Source: an uncultured Bacteroidales bacterium
Lineage (GTDB): Bacteria > Bacteroidota > Bacteroidia > Bacteroidales > Paludibacteraceae
DNA: 64,000 nt
Assembly (NCBI GenBank): GCA_937907165.1
Contig: CALCUH010000034.1
Span: 1-64,000, forward strand
Direction: 5' to 3'
Part shown: one piece after another, positions 1-8,230 of the stretch
Position numbering within the stretch: position 1 is the first letter of the stretch
How the letters are laid out: each line of letters begins with the position of its first letter
Notes under the pieces: generated by a model
What the model saw: the letters and a program-made list of their open reading frames with translations, nothing else
What the model was told of the DNA's origin: nothing
Databases searched by the model: none
Made by a program: the position numbers and the translations under genes

Positions 1-5
1 TGACT

Positions 6-39
6 GTGACTGGAGTTCAGACGTGTGCTCTTCCGATCT
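6..39 (+). other. Illumina adapter left in the assembly
   Basis: These 34 bases match the standard Illumina TruSeq index-side (read 2) adapter, ending in the familiar CTCTTCCGATCT. The five bases before it (TGACT) fit the end of a six-base index. The adapter is not biological and marks a contig end; anything read across base 40 is artificial. Recognised from memory of the adapter sequence. Confidence 0.97.
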
Positions 40-678
40 AGGCATACCAGTGACTTCTTCTCTTTCGTGGAAAAGAGGTTACACGGGAAGAACATCATCT
101 TCGGAGCAGACCTATTCGGAACCGTCATCGGCAGCAATATAGACAGAGACAAGACGGGGCAAGACTACATCAAAATCGCCTCCATGACAGACAATATCTG
201 TCCGATGATTTACCCTTCCCACTACGCCTCCAAAACATTCGGTCTGGAAGTGCCGGACGCACATCCCTACACGACCATCAAGAAAGCGTTGGAACTATCT
301 CAAGAACAACTACACAAAGACTCTCTGCCCAAAGCCAGAGTGAGAGCGTGGCTACAATGCTTCACCGCCCCTTGGGTGAGCGGGCACATCAACTACGGCA
401 GCACGCAAATCAAGCAACAAATTCAAGCCGTATATGACGCGGGCTATGACGAATGGATTCTTTGGAACGCATCTAACCACTACGGACAAGTGAAAGCCGC
501 CCTCGCCATGACGAAAGCGCCTGCGGAAGAATCGGCAATCCAAAAAGATTCCACCACGTCCGCCGCAAAGGACACGTCCAAAAAGAACGTCACAATCGAC
601 ACCACCCGGAAAGAGGTCGTGACAAAAGAGAGCGAACCTACGCCAGCGAACGACACCACCCAAAAATCGGGTGAATAA
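40..678 (+). CDS. DUF4015 putative glycoside hydrolase, 5' truncated by contig end
   Basis: This is the C-terminal part of a protein of the DUF4015 family (putative glycosyl hydrolase, TIM-barrel type). Recognisable stretches are CPMIYPSHY, ARVRAWLQCFTAPW and GYDEWILWNASNHY, which close the barrel. After the barrel comes a low-complexity tail of about 50 residues rich in Lys, Thr, Ser and Glu. The reading frame runs back into the adapter, so the true start and N-terminal half are missing; any apparent start at base 25 is an artefact. The substrate is unknown; related proteins are thought to act on cell-wall or surface polysaccharides. Family assignment is by remembered motifs. Confidence 0.8.
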   Translation, partial: RHTSDFFSFVEKRLHGKNIIFGADLFGTVIGSNIDRDKTGQDYIKIASMTDNICPMIYPSHYASKTFGLEVPDAHPYTTIKKALELSQEQLHKDSLPKARVRAWLQCFTAPWVSGHINYGSTQIKQQIQAVYDAGYDEWILWNASNHYGQVKAALAMTKAPAEESAIQKDSTTSAAKDTSKKNVTIDTTRKEVVTKESEPTPANDTTQKSGE

Positions 679-741
679 GCGTCGACATAAAAAACAAAAC
701 ACCGATTATCGTTTTATTGATAACGGATTCGGATAAAAAAG

Positions 742-775
742 TCTTTTTCGGTAATTTCGCGAAAAAGATTTTTTT
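742..775 (+). promoter_or_regulatory. Inverted repeat with T-run and -7-like element abutting lrgA start
   Basis: A perfect 9-bp inverted repeat (742-750 with 760-768, TCTTTTTCG/CGAAAAAGA) is followed by seven T and then directly by the lrgA ATG at 776. It can be read as an intrinsic terminator for the upstream gene. The loop also contains TAATTTCGCG (752-761), which resembles the Bacteroidetes -7 element TAnnTTTG. If that is the promoter, lrgA mRNA would be almost leaderless and the repeat would be an operator-like site. Confidence 0.5.
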
Positions 776-1141
776 ATGTCCATCATCATCGGCACCCTCA
801 TCATTTTCGGATTCCTCGCATTAGGCGAGGCGATCTCCTACCTCATCGGGCACTTTGTTCCCGGTAGCGTATTAGGCATGATACTTCTCTTCATCGCCTT
901 GACGTTGAAATGGGTCAAGCCCGAAACCGTGCGTCCCGTCGCCACCTTTCTGACCAAGAACATGACCATCTTCTTCATACCCGCCTTCATGGGCATATTA
1001 GACCGTTGGGGGCTCATCAGCCTCAACTTCTGCGGATGGCTGGCGGTCGTATTCCTTTCCACCGTAGCGGTATTCTTCTCGTCGGGTCTCACCGCCAAAA
1101 TCATCATCAAACTAAACGGCAAGAAGGAGGAGAAGAGATGA
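776..1141 (+). CDS. lrgA: LrgA/CidA family membrane protein
   Basis: This is a small hydrophobic protein of 121 residues with four predicted membrane segments and the family signature PGSVLGMILLF near residues 29-39, followed by a KWVKPE loop. LrgA/CidA proteins act with LrgB as a membrane pair, first described as holin/antiholin-like and more recently linked to export or import of small organic acids such as pyruvate or glycolate. The stop overlaps the lrgB start (ATGA at 1138-1141), so the two are translationally coupled. The start at 776 lies directly after a T-run, leaving no room for a ribosome binding site; no better in-frame start keeps the first membrane helix. Confidence 0.9.
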   Translation: MSIIIGTLIIFGFLALGEAISYLIGHFVPGSVLGMILLFIALTLKWVKPETVRPVATFLTKNMTIFFIPAFMGILDRWGLISLNFCGWLAVVFLSTVAVFFSSGLTAKIIIKLNGKKEEKR

Positions 1142-1830
1142 GAGAACTATTTCTGAACACGCCCGCCATGCTCTTCCTCACGTTGGGAAGTTATCTGTTA
1201 GGACTATATGCAAAGACAAAATCGGGCATATCATTGTTACATCCCTTCATCATCTGCATACCCGTCATCATCTTCTTTCTGAAAGTGACAGGCATCACCT
1301 GTTCGGAGTACATGGAACACAACCAGCTCATCACCTTTCTGTTAGGTCCCAGCGTGGTCGCCTTAGGGTTGCCCCTCTATGAAAACATAAAAACCATTAA
1401 AGAAAATATGGCGGCCATCCTGACAGCGGTTGTGACAGGCAGTTTCGTGGGAGTCGCCAGCGTCTATATCCTTTGTAAACTATTAAATCTCAACGAGATA
1501 TTCGTATTATCCTTGGAATCCAAATCCGTCACCACGCCGATAGCGATGGATTTGACGAAATCATTAGGCGGAGACATCTCCCTAACAGCCGTGTCCGTAG
1601 TACTCTGCGGATTCATGGGAGCCGTCATTGGTCCTTCACTATGGAAGCTATTCAGGCTAGACCATCCGGTCGCTAGAGGGCTCGCCATGGGCTGCGCCTC
1701 CCACGGATTAGGCACGGCGCGCGCCATCGAAATGGGAGCGGTCGAAGGAGCGGTCAGCGGACTGAGCATAGCGCTCATGGGCGTAGCCACCGCCCTCGTC
1801 ATACCCTTATTTAATTGGTTGATACAATAG
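1138..1830 (+). CDS. lrgB: LrgB family membrane protein
   Basis: This 230-residue multi-pass protein is the LrgB partner of LrgA. Family features are the LLGPSVVALGLPLYE stretch, the ESKSVTTPIAM motif and the C-terminal ASHGLGTARAIEMG segment. The start is taken at the ATGA overlap with lrgA, which gives the normal LrgB length; a longer reading frame open further upstream overlaps lrgA and is not needed. A decayed second copy of its 3' end lies at 4451-4581. Confidence 0.93.
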   Translation: MRELFLNTPAMLFLTLGSYLLGLYAKTKSGISLLHPFIICIPVIIFFLKVTGITCSEYMEHNQLITFLLGPSVVALGLPLYENIKTIKENMAAILTAVVTGSFVGVASVYILCKLLNLNEIFVLSLESKSVTTPIAMDLTKSLGGDISLTAVSVVLCGFMGAVIGPSLWKLFRLDHPVARGLAMGCASHGLGTARAIEMGAVEGAVSGLSIALMGVATALVIPLFNWLIQ

Positions 1831-1854
1831 GAATCGTCAAGACTCCCCAAACGG

Positions 1855-2778
1855 TTATTTCCCATCATCCAAGAATCGCCTCATCACAATCCTTGAATAT
1901 TCTTCAGCGCCGAGAACATTAAGATGACGACTGTCATACCAATATTCATCCTTACGGATAAAATCAGGCAATATTGACCCATCGAAGAAAACAAATCCGT
2001 ACTTCTCAGACTCATTTTTCAAAAATTCTATAGTAGGACTTATCCCATCAAACTTCACATACGAAGGAGACGCACATACACAAATGGTCGTCCCCGCATC
2101 ATGGGCTCGCTTAAAACAAGAAGAGAGCATATCCGCCTTCTCCGCCACAATCGGACTAAATTCCCCATATTTATCATCCGCCACAAACCCGACGCTACGG
2201 TTTTTGGTAGGACGGGCGACAAAACCCATATTGTGAGACTCCGATAAAAACATCGCCCTTATAATTCGGGAGGCGGTACCCGAATACTTGTAACAATTAC
2301 TCATGAGAGCAAAGCGCAACTTGCCATCATGCTTATCCAATAAAAGACGTATGAAATCCGAAACCGAATAGTGAGGATACAAAAGCGTCAGATTCTCTAC
2401 ATCTGTCTTCCCCAAATCATTATTAGAGAAATCCCAAATAATTATTTTAGGCGTATACCGATCCATTATGGAATTGAATACCGCGCATGTATAATAAAAC
2501 TGCTGCCCATCCACCCCGCAATTGAAGACAGAAAAGTCCGGGAAATATTGTTTTATCACGCTACAATCGTAATGAGATTCCGCCCTCGAAGAACCTAAGA
2601 CCACAACATCCGCTTCGACCCTGTTAAGCACATATTCCGACTTAGCTACCCGCTCTCCCTCAGCTGGTAATTGCGCGATAGCCCACTCAAAGAAAAGACC
2701 AACGCCATAGTCCATCAGGACAAAACAAAGAGCAAACCCAGCCAAAGAGAGTACTATCGATTTTAAAGTCTTCATCAT
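1855..2778 (-). CDS. SGNH/DltD-like membrane-anchored hydrolase or acyltransferase
   Basis: This 307-residue protein has one N-terminal membrane anchor (about residues 7-30) and a periplasmic SGNH-type domain. Block I reads VVVLGSSRAESHY with a candidate nucleophile Ser, a central WDFSNNDLG supplies the Asn/Asp block, and the C-terminal YDSRHLNVLGAEEY carries the Asp-x-x-His pair. All catalytic positions therefore appear intact. It follows the MBOAT gene on the same strand with only eight bases between them. Such MBOAT plus SGNH pairs (as in alginate and peptidoglycan O-acetylation, AlgI/AlgX or PatA/PatB) transfer acyl groups to extracytoplasmic polysaccharides. The acceptor here is unknown. 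Confidence 0.75.
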   Translation of the reverse strand: MMKTLKSIVLSLAGFALCFVLMDYGVGLFFEWAIAQLPAEGERVAKSEYVLNRVEADVVVLGSSRAESHYDCSVIKQYFPDFSVFNCGVDGQQFYYTCAVFNSIMDRYTPKIIIWDFSNNDLGKTDVENLTLLYPHYSVSDFIRLLLDKHDGKLRFALMSNCYKYSGTASRIIRAMFLSESHNMGFVARPTKNRSVGFVADDKYGEFSPIVAEKADMLSSCFKRAHDAGTTICVCASPSYVKFDGISPTIEFLKNESEKYGFVFFDGSILPDFIRKDEYWYDSRHLNVLGAEEYSRIVMRRFLDDGK

Positions 2779-2786
2779 TTATCCAT

Positions 2787-4208
2787 TTAGAACTGAAAAT
2801 AAATAAACTGGCTACTATCCAACACGCCAAAAAGCAATATGTAAACAGCCAATAAAGAGCACCCAATGGTCGAAATCAATTTGTTATCAGAGGAAAACGA
2901 TTTCCAATTCGGGCAGAACTCATCGACAAAATCCTTCAAGAAAAGAATTGTCATCGAGACGATTCCAAAAAACATCGACATAGGGTAAATGAAAGGGAAG
3001 CCCTGGTCTGTAAATATCTTCACAATAGCGAGGAATGCGTCTGCCAATGTATCTGCTCTAAAAAATATCCAAGCAAAATTCACCAGAAAGAAAACGATCA
3101 ATATCTTGAAGAGCCTCATCAACTTAGAGGAACATTCATCTCCTGCCCCGATTTTTTTCTTCAAAGCTTCCGCAATTTGGAACAATCCGTGGATAACGCC
3201 CCAAATAACAAAGGTCCAAGATGCGCCATGCCACAAACCACTCACGGCAAATACAATCATCAGATTGAGAAGGTATCTAACATACTTTACCCGAGAACCG
3301 CCCAACGGGAAATAAAGATAATCCCTAAACCAAGAAGAAAGAGCAATATGCCAACGTTTCCAAAACTCCTTAAATGATGCGGAGAAATAAGGGCGACGGA
3401 AATTACCAGGAAGATCAAAGCCCATCACCTTAGCACACCCCAACGCAATCAGAGAATAGCCACCGAAATCTCCGTAAATCTGAATTGTATAAAACAAAGA
3501 GGAGATCACTACGGAAGCCCCGTTATGTTGGGACAAATTATCAAAGACAGCATCCACATAAGTGCCTAGACGATCCGCCACGCATAATTTCATAAAGAAT
3601 CCCCACAACATCATCTTCAATCCTGGTATCACATGTTCGTAGGTCACAATTTTCCGCATTTTAAGTTGCGGGATAAGAATGTTCGCACGTTGAATAGGTC
3701 CAGCCAAAAGCACCGGAAAAAAAGAGACAAACGATGCATATGTCAAAAAGTTCCGTTCAGGCTTCAAATCTCCTCTATAAACATCTATGACATAGCCAGC
3801 AGTCTGAAAAGAGAAAAAGGAAAGACCGATAGGCAATAGAATATCTAAGCGAGGCAAAACCCATCGCATACCCATCAAATTTCCAAGCGACGAAATCGAT
3901 TCGTTCAAAAAATTATAATATTTGAATGCAAATAACGCACTGAAGTTAAGCAACAAACATATTGCCAGCAATCTTTTCCGAGATTGTCTGTCAACGGATT
4001 TTTCTATAAGGGACGCAAAACAATACGTCAATATAGTAATAATCAACAGCAGTAGACTCAAAAGAGGAGAAAAGTTATACGCGAAACAATAACCAGCCAA
4101 CAGCAACCAACAATTACCAAGCCTCACCCCAAGAAATTTCTCGATTATATAATAACCGAGGACGACACACGGGAAGAATACGAGGAATTCAAAAGAAGTG
4201 AAAAGCAT
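2787..4208 (-). CDS. MBOAT family O-acyltransferase
   Basis: This 473-residue polytopic membrane protein belongs to the membrane-bound O-acyltransferase family (DltB/AlgI/PatA type). Diagnostic segments are FWKRWHIALSSWFRDYLYFP and SGLWHGASWTFVIWG; the His in LWHGASW is the conserved catalytic residue. Length and topology are normal for the family. It is the first gene of a two-gene minus-strand operon with the SGNH protein and probably moves an acyl group, usually acetyl, across the membrane for the SGNH partner to attach to a surface glycan. It lies in an island between lrgB and comM that carries signs of duplication. Confidence 0.92.
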   Translation of the reverse strand: MLFTSFEFLVFFPCVVLGYYIIEKFLGVRLGNCWLLLAGYCFAYNFSPLLSLLLLIITILTYCFASLIEKSVDRQSRKRLLAICLLLNFSALFAFKYYNFLNESISSLGNLMGMRWVLPRLDILLPIGLSFFSFQTAGYVIDVYRGDLKPERNFLTYASFVSFFPVLLAGPIQRANILIPQLKMRKIVTYEHVIPGLKMMLWGFFMKLCVADRLGTYVDAVFDNLSQHNGASVVISSLFYTIQIYGDFGGYSLIALGCAKVMGFDLPGNFRRPYFSASFKEFWKRWHIALSSWFRDYLYFPLGGSRVKYVRYLLNLMIVFAVSGLWHGASWTFVIWGVIHGLFQIAEALKKKIGAGDECSSKLMRLFKILIVFFLVNFAWIFFRADTLADAFLAIVKIFTDQGFPFIYPMSMFFGIVSMTILFLKDFVDEFCPNWKSFSSDNKLISTIGCSLLAVYILLFGVLDSSQFIYFQF

Positions 4209-4336
4209 TGTCCGTAAAGTATATTAATCTAATTAATTGTTATCTCGCGATAGTTCCGCATCCAGCAATTACCACAAAGTTATAAATAATAGAAATCTCA
4301 TCAAGGATATGCCTCCTATTTCTTAACACTTAATTT

Positions 4337-4373
4337 TCCCGCCCACCCCTCTCTCTCTATCCAAATTCCGATA
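4337..4373 (-). pseudogene. Remnant of comM 3' end
   Basis: This 37-base stretch closely matches the 3' end of comM at 6511-6543 (shared CCCGCCCACCCCTCTCT and CCAAATTCCGATA), with a four-base indel. The preceding CTTAACACTTAATT also resembles the CTTAACTCTTAATT run just outside comM. It is non-functional and is evidence of a past duplication of the lrgB-comM interval. Confidence 0.75.
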
Positions 4374-4450
4374 TATGTAATCCGGCATCAGAGTTCCTGT
4401 CGGCTCCTTCCATCCCCCATTCACTTTTCCATTACTCACCCTTTAGAACA

Positions 4451-4581
4451 CATTCTCCCTGACGGCCGTGTCCGTAGTACTCTGCGGATTCGTGAGAGCA
4501 GTCATCGGTCCTTCCTTATGGAAGCTCATGGGCGTAGCCACCGCCCTCGTCATACCACTATTCAACTAGCTGATTCAGTAA
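4451..4581 (+). pseudogene. Remnant of lrgB 3' end with internal deletion
   Basis: This stretch repeats the last part of lrgB: 4461-4526 corresponds to about 1582-1649 and 4527-4570 to 1776-1820. The two parts are joined by a deletion of 126 bases at a short GCT microhomology. Several point changes have accumulated and the reading frame no longer belongs to a gene. It has the same orientation as lrgB. The rest of the 4209-4622 gap holds only this, the comM remnant and featureless AT-rich sequence. Confidence 0.85.
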
Positions 4582-4622
4582 CAAACTAAAATTCAATTGG
4601 AGACGGCAGACATAAAGATTTT

Positions 4623-5642
4623 TTAATTAGACTTTCTATCAGATATTTTTTTTGAAACGGATATATAAGCAACAGACAATAACAATGAGCCCAAGGAGGT
4701 GATGACAAAACTATCAACGCCCTCAGTTTTCTCGCCATATACGACAAAATAGTAGAAAGTCCAAACATACATATGCAACAAATAAATATGCATGGAACTC
4801 TTCCTAAGGTATCCGTATATATTAGAGTCCTCTAAATCAATCGATTCTACGACACCGAAGATGCCAACTGCCGTCATAATGTTCAAGTAGAATTCCGCGC
4901 ACTGGTTAGAAACAAAAAAATCAAGAGACGCCCCCAACAATAGCATTACCCAATTGGCTTTCATCGGAATCCTCTTATGAAACAAAAACATGCCTATCGG
5001 AATAAAAACCAGCCCCTTAAATATTCGTCCACTTCCAATGCTTATTCCAATAACTTTTTTCATAGCTTTCAGCGGAACAGACATGACATCTTCAGAAGAA
5101 GAAAGGTAATCGAACGAAACGCAAACGACACTCGCAATCATCGCCACCAACAACAATCTTTCCGCCCCCACTTTTTTAGAAAGCAAGAATCCTATAGCCA
5201 ACAAAGCATAACACATGGACAACAAATACCACAAAGGCCATGAGTTATATTGTTCCCCTAAAAAAACAAATCCCTTCACATACTCAAATACACAAAGCAC
5301 CAACGGAGTTCCTTCGTCAATAAAATGGTATATCGCCAGCGGCGTATAAACAAGCATCCAACACAGATACATCTTCGCAATCCTTTTGGCGCTATTCCGT
5401 ACCCTCTTCACACTTCTGTCATCATTAAACGGATAACACATCTTCGAAGAAAGAAGATAACCCGACGCCAAAAAGAAGAAAGGAACAGCTAAATTCACAA
5501 CGATATCGTACACTTCAACAAGAGACTCATTCGAACAATTAACCATCGGATTCGTATGAATCGCCACGACAGCAAAAGCCATCAAAAACTTAACTAAATC
5601 AATTGAATTATAACGTTTTACGGAAACTTGTTTTTCCATCAT
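4623..5642 (-). CDS. Acyltransferase 3 family membrane protein
   Basis: This 339-residue protein has about ten membrane segments and the acyltransferase 3 (OatA/OafB/NodX) N-terminal signature YNSIDLVKFLMAFAVVAIHT, in which the His is the conserved functional residue. A second family feature is the PFFFLASGYLLSSK segment. Such proteins O-acetylate surface polysaccharides, lipopolysaccharide or peptidoglycan using cytoplasmic acetyl-CoA. The start is taken at the ATG at 5642 rather than an upstream TTG, because a -7 element lies at 5670-5677. It stands alone in the island between two pseudogene areas, so it looks recently acquired or rearranged. Confidence 0.85.
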   Translation of the reverse strand: MMEKQVSVKRYNSIDLVKFLMAFAVVAIHTNPMVNCSNESLVEVYDIVVNLAVPFFFLASGYLLSSKMCYPFNDDRSVKRVRNSAKRIAKMYLCWMLVYTPLAIYHFIDEGTPLVLCVFEYVKGFVFLGEQYNSWPLWYLLSMCYALLAIGFLLSKKVGAERLLLVAMIASVVCVSFDYLSSSEDVMSVPLKAMKKVIGISIGSGRIFKGLVFIPIGMFLFHKRIPMKANWVMLLLGASLDFFVSNQCAEFYLNIMTAVGIFGVVESIDLEDSNIYGYLRKSSMHIYLLHMYVWTFYYFVVYGEKTEGVDSFVITSLGSLLLSVAYISVSKKISDRKSN

Positions 5643-5669
5643 GTCCAACCTTTATGCATCATTCGTCAA

Positions 5670-5677
5670 CAAAGATA
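5670..5677 (-). promoter_or_regulatory. -7 promoter element (TATCTTTG) of the acyltransferase gene
   Basis: The minus strand reads TATCTTTG, a perfect match to the Bacteroidetes -7 consensus TAnnTTTG, 27 bases upstream of the ATG at 5642. I saw no clear -33 TTTG. Confidence 0.5.
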
Positions 5678-5921
5678 ACAACAAATCGAACAATCACACT
5701 CTTGCATAATGATAAATCCACAGTCAGATTCCTATTTTCATACGCCTAACTCATAATTCTTAACTCTTAGCTATTTTAATCGACGGATTTACAGTTTAGT
5801 ATAAAGAAAAAGCCAGAAACCGTAATAGAATCTGTCCTTTTGTTTATATAATGTCCGGCCTTTTCCCCTGCTTCTCCGAAGGGAAAGTCATAAACTGAGG
5901 GCAAGACGTAAACCGATAAAG

Positions 5922-6368
5922 TTACTTTACCGTTCGTTCCAAGACAGCGACCAATTGGCTCAACTCCTCATACTTCCGCACAGCCAACTTGTCATTGATG
6001 GCATAGCCCTTGACAAGATACTCTTTCAAGACCTTGTTGGCCCATCGCCTAAAGTCCACACCTCTTTGGGACTTCACACGATACCCCACAGAAATTATCA
6101 CATCTAAATTATAATAATTCACATTATGAACCTGCGTTTTCCCATCTATCGCACCATGCTGAGTGGTCGTCGCGAATTTTGCGACAACCACTGAATCCGC
6201 AAGTTCTTCAACTATAGCATTATTGATATGTTTACGTATGGTTTTATCATCCCTATCAAACAGCAAAGCCATCTGATTGGCAGAAAGCCACACCGTCTTC
6301 TACTCTAATTTCACATCGATGGTAGTCTCACCATCGGCAGTCTGATAAATAAATATCTTATCTTCCAT
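5922..6368 (-). pseudogene. RhuM family protein remnant
   Basis: Translation from the ATG at 6368 gives the start of a RhuM-like protein (IYQTADGETTIDVKLE), then an in-frame TAG at 6300-6302, then the well-conserved body: TVWLSANQMALLF, VNYYNLDVIISVGYRVKSQR, RWANKVLKEYLVKGYAIN. The frame then ends at 5922 after about 148 codons, while full-length RhuM proteins are roughly twice as long. The gene is thus interrupted near its start and truncated at its end. A downstream GTG at 6293 could start a 123-residue protein but would lack the normal N terminus. RhuM genes are often in mobile or pathogenicity islands; their function is not settled. Confidence 0.8.
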
Positions 6369-6507
6369 GATTACAATTATTTGAATCCAAAACAAAAATA
6401 GATCTAGGGCAGACCAATCAAGGCATACCTTCCGCCCAGACGCAAAAATTTGCGTCTCTACACATCCCGCATGGCAATTCTTAACTCTTAATTCTTAATT
6501 AATTGGC

Positions 6508-8046
6508 CTACCCCGCCCACCCCTCTCTGTCCAAATTCCGATAATTGATCGCCTCGTTGATATGGCGCGTCTCCACGTTCTCCGAACGGTCGAGATCCGC
6601 GATGGTGCGGGCCACCTTGAGGATGCGGTCGTAGGCATGGGCGGAGATGTTGAGTTTCAGCATGGCGGACTTCAGACGGGCGGCGGCCTCCTCATTGAGT
6701 TGGGCATACTTGCGCAACATCTTGGAGGTCATCTGCGCATTGCAATGCACACCCTTCTCCTCCTTGAACCTTTCCAACTGGATATTCCTCGCCTCGATGA
6801 CCCGTTCACGGATTTGCTCGCTCGTCTCCGAAGCCTCACACTCCGACAGTTTCTCGAAAGGGACGGGAACCACCTCGATGTGGATATCGATGCGGTCCAA
6901 CAATGGTCCACTGATTTTAGACATATAGCGTTGCACCACGCCAGGTCCACAGACACACTCCCTAGTAGGATGGTTGTAAAAGCCACAAGGACACGGATTC
7001 ATCGCCGCCACAAGCATGAAACTGGCAGGATACTCCACCGTCTGCCGAGCCCTTGATATAGTGATTCTACGATCCTCCAACGGTTGCCGCATCACCTCTA
7101 ACACCGTTCGTTTAAACTCAGGAAGCTCATCAAGAAAGAGCACACCGTTATGGGCTAGCGAAATTTCCCCCGGCTGAGGATTGCCGCCACCACCCACCAA
7201 GGCGACATCCGAAATCGTATGATGGGGCGAACGAAAAGGACGTTCCGTCATCAGCGAGGTCTCTTTCCCTATTTTGCCCGCTACGGAATGTATCTTGGTC
7301 GTCTCCAGCGCCTCATAAAGCGTCAGAGGCGGTAAAATAGTCGGAATACGTTTCGCCAGCATGGACTTGCCCGCTCCGGGAGGACCGACCAATATCACGT
7401 TGTGTCCCCCCGCGGCAGCCACCTCAAAGGCGCGTTTCACATTCTCCTGTCCCTTCACGTCGGAGAAATCAATATCGAAGAGCCCCAAATGCGAAAAGAA
7501 CTCCTTTCTCGTATCAATAATCGTTTGGGGAATTTCCACCTTCTTGTTCAAGAAATCCACCACCTCCAAGAGCGTTTTGGCACCATAGACCTCCAAATTA
7601 TTCACCACCGCCGCCTCATTAGCGTTTTCCGCAGGAAGAATCAAACCTTTATAACCCTCTTGTCTAGCTTTAATGGCTATCGGCAGAGCCCCTTTAATGG
7701 GTTGCAGCGTGCCATCCAACGACAACTCACCCATGATGACATAACGTTCCAACTCATCGGAGATGATGTCACCCGCACCCGCCAATATACCGATGGCAAG
7801 CGGAAGGTCATAGGCGGCGCCCTCCTTGCGGATATCCGCTGGCGCCATATTTATAACAACTTGGAAATGAGGGAATTTCATTCCACTAAACTGAATGGCG
7901 GAGATAATCCGCTCATGGCTCTCCTTAATCGCGTTATCAGGCAAACCCACCAACATGAAACGGATACCTTGCGACACATTTACCTCAATGGTAATTACAG
8001 TAGCGTCTATGCCTTGCACAGCCGCACCAAAAGTCTTCACTAACAT
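6508..8046 (-). CDS. comM: YifB/ComM family Mg chelatase-like AAA+ ATPase
   Basis: This 512-residue protein is a full-length member of the YifB/ComM family. It has an N-terminal ChlI-like domain (residues 1 to about 165, starting MLVKTFGAAVQGIDA), a Walker A motif GPPGAGKSMLAK, a Walker B region VLFLDELPEF, and a C-terminal Mg-chelatase domain ending NYRNLDREG. ComM is a hexameric helicase that promotes branch migration during natural transformation. The gene is monocistronic, with a consensus promoter at 8120-8151. A fragment of its 3' end is duplicated at 4337-4373. Confidence 0.95.
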   Translation of the reverse strand: MLVKTFGAAVQGIDATVITIEVNVSQGIRFMLVGLPDNAIKESHERIISAIQFSGMKFPHFQVVINMAPADIRKEGAAYDLPLAIGILAGAGDIISDELERYVIMGELSLDGTLQPIKGALPIAIKARQEGYKGLILPAENANEAAVVNNLEVYGAKTLLEVVDFLNKKVEIPQTIIDTRKEFFSHLGLFDIDFSDVKGQENVKRAFEVAAAGGHNVILVGPPGAGKSMLAKRIPTILPPLTLYEALETTKIHSVAGKIGKETSLMTERPFRSPHHTISDVALVGGGGNPQPGEISLAHNGVLFLDELPEFKRTVLEVMRQPLEDRRITISRARQTVEYPASFMLVAAMNPCPCGFYNHPTRECVCGPGVVQRYMSKISGPLLDRIDIHIEVVPVPFEKLSECEASETSEQIRERVIEARNIQLERFKEEKGVHCNAQMTSKMLRKYAQLNEEAAARLKSAMLKLNISAHAYDRILKVARTIADLDRSENVETRHINEAINYRNLDREGWAG

Positions 8047-8119
8047 TTTAAAACATTATTAAACAAGTAAACTCTTTACGACAAACAGGGATTTTTCCTT
8101 TTCCCGCAAACAAGCGAAA

Positions 8120-8151
8120 CAAAAGTAGACATTATTTGTCAATATAACAAA
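8120..8151 (-). promoter_or_regulatory. Bacteroidetes-type promoter of comM
   Basis: On the minus strand TTTG (8151-8148) is followed after exactly 20 bases by TACTTTTG (8127-8120). This is a full match to the Bacteroidetes housekeeping promoter (TTTG, 19-20 bases, TAnnTTTG). The predicted transcript begins roughly 70 bases before the comM start. Confidence 0.75.
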
Positions 8152-8230
8152 TTCCCCTCCGCAAAAACGGAAGGGAGAAGTATATGCATTAAACGAGCAC
8201 CTTATTTACGATGAAGCAACAGAACAAGGA

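Noticed and set aside
910..1137. Open frame extending lrgB upstream into lrgA
   Set aside because: It overlaps lrgA in another frame and its translation is unlike any LrgB; the ATGA junction at 1138 gives the normal protein.
4209..4622. Insertion sequence between the two acylation loci
   Set aside because: No transposase frame, terminal inverted repeats or target-site duplication was found; the content is explained by comM and lrgB remnants.
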